From assembly GCF_021389935.1 (NCBI RefSeq), contig NZ_CP089979.1, forward strand, positions 2,461,001 to 2,525,000: a stretch of 64,000 bases of DNA, in the 5' to 3' direction. This DNA is from Fulvivirga ligni. GTDB taxonomy: Bacteria; Bacteroidota; Bacteroidia; Cytophagales; Cyclobacteriaceae. Below the pieces are notes generated by a model. It searched no databases, was not told where the DNA came from, and saw nothing but the letters and a program-made list of their open reading frames with translations. Position numbers and translations under genes: made by a program. This document shows, one piece after another, positions 57,298 to 64,000 of the stretch (the first letter of the stretch is position 1; the number at the start of each line of letters is the position of its first letter).

Positions 57298-60200
57298 ATG
57301 GAATTTTTAAATTATTTAAAAGATCATGGTATTGAAGTCTTTCTTAAAGATAATGATAAGCTTGAGGTAAAAACTGAAGAAGCTCAAATTGATGAGTCTT
57401 TATTACAACAGATTAGAATAAGGAAAAAGGATTTAATCAGTCATCTCCAAAATTCAGGCAAAAAAGGGGGGGGGGGGATAGTGAAAGGCATAGATGATGT
57501 TTACGCTCTGTCAGCTATACAGGAAGGTATACTTTTCCATAGTATTCTTTCTCAGTATACAGGTATGTACATTGAGCAGATTTGTTGTGAAATGACTGGT
57601 GAATTTGATGTTGAAACTTTTAAGCAAAGTCTTTCTAAACTTGTTCCATTGCACAGTATACTCCGAACTTCATTCGTTCATGAATCCATTAGCAAACCAG
57701 TACAGCGAGTTCATGCTGAAGTAGAAATACCTGTAGATACCTATGGGTTTTCATATAACGACGGAGATGAGTTAAAAGATGCACTTAATGAATTTCTAAT
57801 AAAGGATAGAAATAAAGGATTTGATTTAGCGAAACCACCCCTCATTAGAATTTCACTAATAAAATTTGCGCCGGACAGTTATTATCTGGTTTGGACTAGC
57901 CACCACATTTTAATGGATGGCTGGTCAATGATGTTATTATTGGAAAAAGCATTTAGGTATTACCGGATGCTAATTCAAAATATAGAACCTAAGAAGGAAG
58001 AACTAGATGATTATAAGGACTTTATTAACTATTTGCAAAGTCAAGAGACCTCCGCAGCAAAAGAATTTTGGACTCATAATTTGGCAAGATTTGAAGAGGC
58101 TTCAGAGTTTGCATTTAAGAAAAAGAAGCTTTATTCTGTTCCTACTAGCCAATCAGCTTTTCATTTTTCATTAGATAAAAATACTTCAAGTCAATTAGTT
58201 GATGAGGCTAGGCTACGGGGGGTTACTGTAAATAATGTAATTCAAGCAGTTTGGAGCATTGTGCTTTCACGCTATACTAATCAATCTGAAGTGTCATTTG
58301 GTATAACGCTGGCAAACCGGCCAGATAATATTAAGAATATTGAGAATCGCATAGGGCTATATATTAATACACTTCCGTTTTGTGTATCGATCAACCCGGA
58401 GATTTCATTTTGGGACCTGGCAGCTTATTTAAATAACCAGCAACTGAAACTATTTGAATATCAATTTACTCCTCTAGCAGATATTCAAGATTGGGTGGGG
58501 AAAAAACCCTTATTTAATAACATTCTTGTATTTGAGAACTATCCAGTTCAGAGTCTAAATGAAAACGAGCAGCTTTTTCGGATAAATGATATTAACGTTT
58601 TTGAAAAAACCAACTATGATATATCACTCATTGTGAAATATTCAGATACTCTGGATTTTGAAGTTCAGTTTGACGAAAGTAATTATGATAACCAACAGAT
58701 GTCCTGGTTGGAGGGGCACATCAAAACATTGATTACACAAGCTATTTCTTACCCTAATAGACGTGTGAAGCAAATGGAAATAATATCTATAGAGGAGAGG
58801 AATGCACTTTTTTCTAATTTTCATGAGAATAACAATCTAGCTGTGCCTGATGATTGTCTTCATCAGTTATTTGAAAAGCAAGTTGAAACCCACCCAAATC
58901 GCAAGGCACTTTACTTTGAAGGGAAGAGCTATTCTTATCTAGAACTAAACAATCGATCTAATATTTTGGCTCATGTACTAAGAGAACAAGGGGTGGGTAG
59001 GAATATATTGGTCGGACTTAGTATAGAGCGATCTGCCGAAATGGTAATAGCAATTTTTGCTATTTTGAAAGCTGGAGGGGCTTATGTTCCAGTAGATGTA
59101 AAACTACCAGAGGAACGTATTAGCTATATGCTTGAAAATAGTGGCGTTAAATTGGTCTTAACAGGTGCTTCCACTGATAAATTACACCTCATATGCGGAG
59201 AAAATGTAAAGCTTCTAGATTTGAGGTCTTTCAACTTCAATTCAGACGCCTATCAAAGAGGACCACAAAATATTAATACTCCTAATGATGCCATTTATGC
59301 ACTTTATACGTCTGGGTCTACTGGTAAGCCTAAAGGAGTGGTGCTAGAGCATAGGAACATCACTAATCTTGTACGCCATTGTATTGATCGCACGTCCTTA
59401 GATTTTACCAGAGTGTTGCAATACAGCACTATTTCTTTTGATGTCTCAGTTTCTGAAATATTCTATACACTGTGTGCTGGTGGGGAGATTTTCATCATCA
59501 CAGAGGAAATCAGGAACAATTTGGATCTACTTTTTAAATTTATTGATGTCCACAAAATTTGTACGGTGTTTTTTCCAATGTCACTTCTTAGAATACTTTT
59601 TAGTGATGCCCATCTCAAAGAGTTAATACCTTCTTGTATTAAGCATATACAAACAGCGGGAGAACAAGTTGTCATCAATAATAACTTTAAAACATATTTA
59701 AAAGAAAAGAATATTTTCCTGCATAATCACTACGGACCATCGGAAACCCATGTATCATCTACATTGGAGATTCATCCTACTTCCAATATTCCTGAACTTC
59801 CATCTATAGGTCGCCCAATACAAAACTGCTGGAACTATATTGTGGACGGTAACGGCTTGTTACAGCCTGTAGGAGTTCCCGGAGAACTATGGATTGGAGG
59901 TGTACCAGTAGGCCGGGAGTACATAAAGAGAGATGATTTGAACCAACATAAATTTGTGACCGATCCTTTTCATCTAGAACACAGGCTATATAAAACAGGT
60001 GATCTGGCACGTTGGCTACCTGATGGTAATATAGAATTTCTTGGTAGAATGGATCGTCAGGTCAAAATTAGAGGTTTTAGGGTTGAGCCTGGAGAAATTG
60101 AGCAGTGTTTATTGAATCATTCACAAGTAAAACAGGCAGTGGTAGGTTTTTTTACGGATGTAGATGGTAACAAAGAGATTAGGGTTTACTTTGTTAGTAA

Positions 60201-61950
60201 TGAAACACTGGATACCGATTTACTAAGAAAATATCTTCAGAAGCATTTGCCAGACTATATGATCCCTTCAGTCTTTGTGCAAGTGCAGGATATCCCGATT
60301 ACTTCAAATGGTAAAATTAATTTATCAGCACTGCCTGAAGCAGGATCGAAAAGTGTTCAGGGATATGTTCCTCCTGCTAACTATAGTGAAGAAACGCTGG
60401 TAAGCATATGTAAAGAAATATTGAATAGTAACGGCAGTGATATAAGCATGAATGATAATTTTTTGGCTATAGGAGGACATTCCATAAAGGCAATGCAGCT
60501 TATATCCAGAATCCAAAAAAAAATGAGCGTCAAGCTCAAGTTATCGGATGTCTTTGAAAATCCTGTATTAGCAGATCTGGCAGAAGTCATTACAAAGGCC
60601 AAATCAAATCCAGTAAACACTATTAAGAAGGCAGATTATAAAGCCTATTATAAAACGTCATCAATGCAAAGGCGATTATTCTTCTTACAGCGGTTTAATC
60701 CATCAATAACCACATACAATATGCCTGTGGCCTACATAGTGGGGGGCTCAATTGATTTGAAAAGAATAGAAAATGCTTTCAAAAGGCTGATTCAAAGGCA
60801 TGAGGGACTAAGAACAAGTTTTGAAGTGGTTAATAATGAAGTGGTACAAAGAATTGAAAGTATCATCAATTTTAAACTAGATGTTGAGCCTGGCATAGAA
60901 GCTGAATGTGGTGATTATCTAAAGAGATTCATTCGGCCGTTTGATCTTACTCTTTCACCATTATTCAGGATAAAACTAATAAAGTTTCAGGAAGACAAGA
61001 ATTTGCTCATGCTAGATTTTCATCATATAATCAGTGATGCTTTTTCTATTGATACACTTATTAAGGATTTTGGAAGCTTATATAAGGTGCAGCCTTTGAC
61101 AGATCTAAAGCTTCAGTATAAGGACTACGCCGAATGGCAATACTCAACCACTTTTACGGCAATAAGGGAAAAACAGGCTGAATTCTGGCTTGAGAAATTA
61201 TCCTCAGAAATACCTCGGTTAAAGTTGCCGGTATCAGGCCAGAATACAGGTGACGGAACCTATAACTTTATTATTGGCTCTAAGAAGACACAACAAATGA
61301 GACAATATGCTGAGAGGCAAGAAGTAACTATGAATATTCTGTTACAAACTTTGTTCAACGTATTGCTATCAAAAGTTTCTTATCAGGAAACTATCTGTAT
61401 TGGTACTCCCATGTCTGGACGTAGATCAGAAGAACTTGAAAACGTGGTCGGAATGTTTGTGAATACTGTCGTTCTGCTAAATTATGCCGAGGCAGACAAG
61501 CTGTTTAGCAACTTCCTTCAAGAGGTGAAATATACGGCTATTGAAGCTTTTGAAAATCAGGAATACCCATATGATGAATTAGTAGAGCAACTGCGAGATA
61601 GAGATATAGGCACACAACCTCTCTTTAACATTATGTTTGAGTTTCAGAATGTTGAAGTTGGAGAGATAAGTATCCCTGGACTTACTCTAACTCAAAAACT
61701 GTTCGAAAGTAGAGAATCCAAGTTTGATTTGACTTTTGTAGTGCAGGAAACAGCAGAAGGAATACACCTTGAGTACCGGTATTCTGGTAATTACTTCACT
61801 GAAAATTCAATAACTGATTTTAATCTCAATTTGCAGCATATCATCGATCAGGTACTTAGAAATGATAATGTCACCATTGAAGAGTTAACATTTGCAGGAC
61901 ATCAGACAAACAATGCATTGATGCAACTAGCAAAACCCATTAGTGAATAA
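57298..61950 (+). CDS. NRPS: TubC dock-C(DCL)-A-PCP-C
   Basis: The 1550-residue protein begins with a TubC-like docking domain (residues 1-50). A K-K-G-G-G-G linker encoded by A6 and G12 follows. C1 (about 63-490) has HHILMDGW (H202) and the LSAIQEGILFH opening typical of DCL domains, which fits an upstream E domain. The A domain (about 525-1030, YTSGSTGKPKG) has an eye-read code DVSFQAHVSK: the AHV part resembles proline-type domains, but Q239 is Ser and I299 is Gln, and I cannot name the substrate. PCP Ser1062 (IGGHSIKAM). C2 has HHIISDAF (H1242), LCL-like. The protein ends after C2, without its A domain, which is encoded by the next gene. Confidence 0.92.
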   Translation: MEFLNYLKDHGIEVFLKDNDKLEVKTEEAQIDESLLQQIRIRKKDLISHLQNSGKKGGGGIVKGIDDVYALSAIQEGILFHSILSQYTGMYIEQICCEMTGEFDVETFKQSLSKLVPLHSILRTSFVHESISKPVQRVHAEVEIPVDTYGFSYNDGDELKDALNEFLIKDRNKGFDLAKPPLIRISLIKFAPDSYYLVWTSHHILMDGWSMMLLLEKAFRYYRMLIQNIEPKKEELDDYKDFINYLQSQETSAAKEFWTHNLARFEEASEFAFKKKKLYSVPTSQSAFHFSLDKNTSSQLVDEARLRGVTVNNVIQAVWSIVLSRYTNQSEVSFGITLANRPDNIKNIENRIGLYINTLPFCVSINPEISFWDLAAYLNNQQLKLFEYQFTPLADIQDWVGKKPLFNNILVFENYPVQSLNENEQLFRINDINVFEKTNYDISLIVKYSDTLDFEVQFDESNYDNQQMSWLEGHIKTLITQAISYPNRRVKQMEIISIEERNALFSNFHENNNLAVPDDCLHQLFEKQVETHPNRKALYFEGKSYSYLELNNRSNILAHVLREQGVGRNILVGLSIERSAEMVIAIFAILKAGGAYVPVDVKLPEERISYMLENSGVKLVLTGASTDKLHLICGENVKLLDLRSFNFNSDAYQRGPQNINTPNDAIYALYTSGSTGKPKGVVLEHRNITNLVRHCIDRTSLDFTRVLQYSTISFDVSVSEIFYTLCAGGEIFIITEEIRNNLDLLFKFIDVHKICTVFFPMSLLRILFSDAHLKELIPSCIKHIQTAGEQVVINNNFKTYLKEKNIFLHNHYGPSETHVSSTLEIHPTSNIPELPSIGRPIQNCWNYIVDGNGLLQPVGVPGELWIGGVPVGREYIKRDDLNQHKFVTDPFHLEHRLYKTGDLARWLPDGNIEFLGRMDRQVKIRGFRVEPGEIEQCLLNHSQVKQAVVGFFTDVDGNKEIRVYFVSNETLDTDLLRKYLQKHLPDYMIPSVFVQVQDIPITSNGKINLSALPEAGSKSVQGYVPPANYSEETLVSICKEILNSNGSDISMNDNFLAIGGHSIKAMQLISRIQKKMSVKLKLSDVFENPVLADLAEVITKAKSNPVNTIKKADYKAYYKTSSMQRRLFFLQRFNPSITTYNMPVAYIVGGSIDLKRIENAFKRLIQRHEGLRTSFEVVNNEVVQRIESIINFKLDVEPGIEAECGDYLKRFIRPFDLTLSPLFRIKLIKFQEDKNLLMLDFHHIISDAFSIDTLIKDFGSLYKVQPLTDLKLQYKDYAEWQYSTTFTAIREKQAEFWLEKLSSEIPRLKLPVSGQNTGDGTYNFIIGSKKTQQMRQYAERQEVTMNILLQTLFNVLLSKVSYQETICIGTPMSGRRSEELENVVGMFVNTVVLLNYAEADKLFSNFLQEVKYTAIEAFENQEYPYDELVEQLRDRDIGTQPLFNIMFEFQNVEVGEISIPGLTLTQKLFESRESKFDLTFVVQETAEGIHLEYRYSGNYFTENSITDFNLNLQHIIDQVLRNDNVTIEELTFAGHQTNNALMQLAKPISE
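57466..57477 (+). repeat. 12-G homopolymer inside the NRPS coding sequence
   Basis: Twelve consecutive G (57466-57477) follow six A (57460-57465), coding K-K-G-G-G-G between docking and C domains. GTG at 57481 lies directly after the tract and could serve as an internal start. Confidence 0.95.
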
Positions 61951-61983
61951 AACAAAGAAAACCGATAATTTCCCTTAATCAAC

Positions 61984-64000
61984 ATGAGCCAATTTTCAAC
62001 AATCGATATTTCGTCAGAGACCATACAGGAGACGTTTTTGCAAAGCTTTCAACAGAATGCGGATCAATTAGCCATTTCTTCCGATGAAAAAGAATATACT
62101 TATGGTGAACTTAACCGAGTCACTAATGAAATTTCTTTATGGTTACAGCATAAGAATCTTGGTAATGGTAAACACATTGCTCTATATATTGAGGATAAAT
62201 CTTCTCTTATCATTTGGATTTTAGCGGTCTTAAAGGCACGATCGGTTTTTATTCCTCTAGATACCAATCATCCCATCGAAAGAATTATACAACTTGTTGG
62301 TGCCAGTGAGTGTAATCTGATCATAAGTGACGCAGCGGGAAAGGCAGATCTTAAGGATAAAGATATTTGCACTGAAATAGTGGTTGCTTCCGAAATTATG
62401 ACTGACTTACCTAAAGATATGGCAGAATTTATTCAGCCAGAATATGATGGGGAAGATAAAGTTTATATCTATTTTACTTCAGGTTCAAGCGGAACCCCGA
62501 AAGCTATTGTTGGTAAAAATTTGAGTTTAAATCATTTTATTAATTGGGAAATTAACACTTTCAATATTGATAGCACCTTTAAAGTCAGTCAGTTTATCAA
62601 TCCTGGATTCGATGCTTTCTTAAGAGATATCTTTTCAGCCTTGGTCGTTGGAGGAACAATCTGCATTCCTTCTTCAAATTTATCTGGTGACGAGATCATA
62701 GAATGGATTGATAAACAAAAGATTACTCTAATTCACTGTGTGCCAAGTTTTTTTAAGCTATTTCTATCAACAGGACTTAGCAGTGTGAAATTTGAAAGCC
62801 TGAGATATATTTTAATGTCAGGTGAAAAGCTTAACACTCGTGATTTATCAGTATGGTATCAAGTGATGGGTAATAAGGTGCAGTTGGTTAATCTTTATGG
62901 TCCCTCTGAGACAACGATGATCAGGACTTTTTACTTAGTGCAACCTGGAGATGCAAAGCTGCCATCGGTACCTATAGGAAAGCCTATATCTGGCACACAA
63001 ATATTCCTACTTGATAAAAATCTCCGTCCTGTTGGAGAAGGGCATGTGGGAGAAATTTTTATAAGAACAAAATATGGTACACATGGATACCTGGACAAAG
63101 AATTGAATAAAGGTTCCTTCATTGCTAATCCATATGCGAACGATAAACAGGATTTTCTTTACAAAACTGGTGATTTAGGACGATTTAACCCACAGGGTGA
63201 CTTGGAATTTTTGGGTCGGGTAGACCGCCAGGTAAAGATCAGAGGAGTTCGGATAGAACCTGCCGAAATAGAAATTAAACTTCAAGAACATCCTGTAATT
63301 TCCAATGCTGTAGTAAAAGCTTTTACTGCAGATACCGGTGGTCACTTTCTTTGTGCTTATATGGTTAGAGGCCAACATGAAATTACTGCTTCAGAGGTTC
63401 GTCAATACCTGCATGATCATTTGCCTGCTTATCTCATTCCTGATCACCTCATATTTTTAGAAACCTTACCATTACTAACTAATGGTAAGATTGATGAAAG
63501 AAGTCTTCCTGATCCGCGTAAGATAGCAGATGTTCAAATTATTCCGCCTAAAACTCAGACACAAAAGGTTTTGGTGGAAATATGGGCTGAAATACTAGAT
63601 ATGGATATCAACTCGGTAAGTGTGGAGACAGGATTCATGGATTTGGGGGGACACTCATTAAAATTATTATTTCTTGGGAATCAAATCATGAAACGTTTTT
63701 CTGTAGATATGGAGCTTACTCGTATCGTTGAATTACAGACTATTGTCAAGTTGGGTGAGTTCATAGACTCAGCAGCTGAGGCGTCTCATGAGAAGATTCC
63801 AAAAGTTGAGACCAGGGATTTTTATCCATTATCTTCTTCTCAAAAACGACTATTTTATTTACATGCCTATGATAAAGAGTCATTGTCATATAATATGACT
63901 CAGGTTGTTACATTAAATGGAAAATTGTCCAAAGATTGGTTAGAGAAAACTTTTGAGAGACTCATCGAACGACATGAGAGCTTAAGAACTAGGTTTGGAT
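61984..64000 (+). CDS. NRPS starting with an A domain: A-PCP-C... (3' end outside the window)
   Basis: ATG 61984 opens a frame that runs to the right edge, so 672 codons are visible. A domain (about 20-520): FTSGSSGTPK, NLYGPSETTM, KTGDLGRF, VKIRGVRIEP, with A10 Lys in LTNGKIDE. The eye-read specificity code is DARHLSLMIK, for which I have no confident substrate. PCP Ser558 in LGGHSLKL. A C domain begins near residue 600 (SSSQKRLFYLHAYD, LCL-like opening) and is cut at position 64000. The preceding C domain that should serve this A domain is in the previous gene, 33 bases upstream. No termination domain is visible, so the line continues beyond the window. Confidence 0.93.
   Translation, partial: MSQFSTIDISSETIQETFLQSFQQNADQLAISSDEKEYTYGELNRVTNEISLWLQHKNLGNGKHIALYIEDKSSLIIWILAVLKARSVFIPLDTNHPIERIIQLVGASECNLIISDAAGKADLKDKDICTEIVVASEIMTDLPKDMAEFIQPEYDGEDKVYIYFTSGSSGTPKAIVGKNLSLNHFINWEINTFNIDSTFKVSQFINPGFDAFLRDIFSALVVGGTICIPSSNLSGDEIIEWIDKQKITLIHCVPSFFKLFLSTGLSSVKFESLRYILMSGEKLNTRDLSVWYQVMGNKVQLVNLYGPSETTMIRTFYLVQPGDAKLPSVPIGKPISGTQIFLLDKNLRPVGEGHVGEIFIRTKYGTHGYLDKELNKGSFIANPYANDKQDFLYKTGDLGRFNPQGDLEFLGRVDRQVKIRGVRIEPAEIEIKLQEHPVISNAVVKAFTADTGGHFLCAYMVRGQHEITASEVRQYLHDHLPAYLIPDHLIFLETLPLLTNGKIDERSLPDPRKIADVQIIPPKTQTQKVLVEIWAEILDMDINSVSVETGFMDLGGHSLKLLFLGNQIMKRFSVDMELTRIVELQTIVKLGEFIDSAAEASHEKIPKVETRDFYPLSSSQKRLFYLHAYDKESLSYNMTQVVTLNGKLSKDWLEKTFERLIERHESLRTRFG

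Overview
The window looks like chromosome of a marine-type Bacteroidota, most likely order Cytophagales (family inferred, not proven). Evidence: a type IX secretion (Por) C-terminal sorting domain on a glycoside hydrolase, Bacteroidota-style promoters (TTG, about 19-20 bases, TAnnTTTG), few Shine-Dalgarno sequences, many secreted or lipoprotein hypotheticals, and an AT-rich base composition.

Bases 1-27,000 are core genome. On the minus strand: an M43 metalloprotease cut by the left edge, the Fe-S proteins Nfu and Mrp, a GH43/ricin T9SS cargo protein, two envelope proteins, PriA, a thioredoxin-domain (DUF255) lipoprotein, a GSCFA protein, an unknown lipoprotein, a YdeI-like protein, an OmpA-family protein, an NTF2-like protein, a TerB-like protein, a J-domain/TPR membrane protein, Lgt and GAPDH. 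On the plus strand: DnaG, RibBA, a small secreted protein, SurE, an EamA transporter whose first exon-equivalent is broken by a T9 run, and YebC.

Bases 27,095-29,290 hold three identical tRNA-Glu(TTC) genes. The first is separated from the other two by 1.9 kb of AT-rich DNA with a ParB-like gene and an orphan ORF. This looks like the border between core and accessory DNA.

Bases 29,850-64,000 are a hybrid PKS-NRPS lipopeptide cluster, all on the plus strand and cut by the right edge. Precursor supply: an ornithine-carbamoyltransferase homologue with altered substrate loops, then SbnA and SbnB homologues that make L-2,3-diaminopropionate (Dap). Together they could make beta-ureidoalanine. Tailoring: a TauD/SyrP-like and a PhyH-like Fe(II)/2-oxoglutarate dioxygenase. 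Export: a SyrD/PvdE-type cyclic-peptide ABC exporter and a FtsX/MacB-type permease. Assembly line: a fully reducing PKS (KS-AT-DH-ER-KR-ACP), a fatty acyl-AMP ligase fused to an ACP, a KS-AT-KR-ACP-C-A(Ser)-PCP-E megasynthase, a TubC-docking C-A-PCP-C protein, and an A-PCP-C... protein that runs off the window.

Read in order, the line predicts a 3-hydroxyacyl-D-Ser-X2-X3... lipopeptide, with X2, X3 or a later residue drawing on Dap or ureidoalanine and one or more residues beta-hydroxylated. Notable oddities are a 12-G homopolymer inside the second NRPS gene, a C/A domain pair split across two genes, an FAAL placed between two PKS genes, and non-standard start codons on two exported proteins in the core region.
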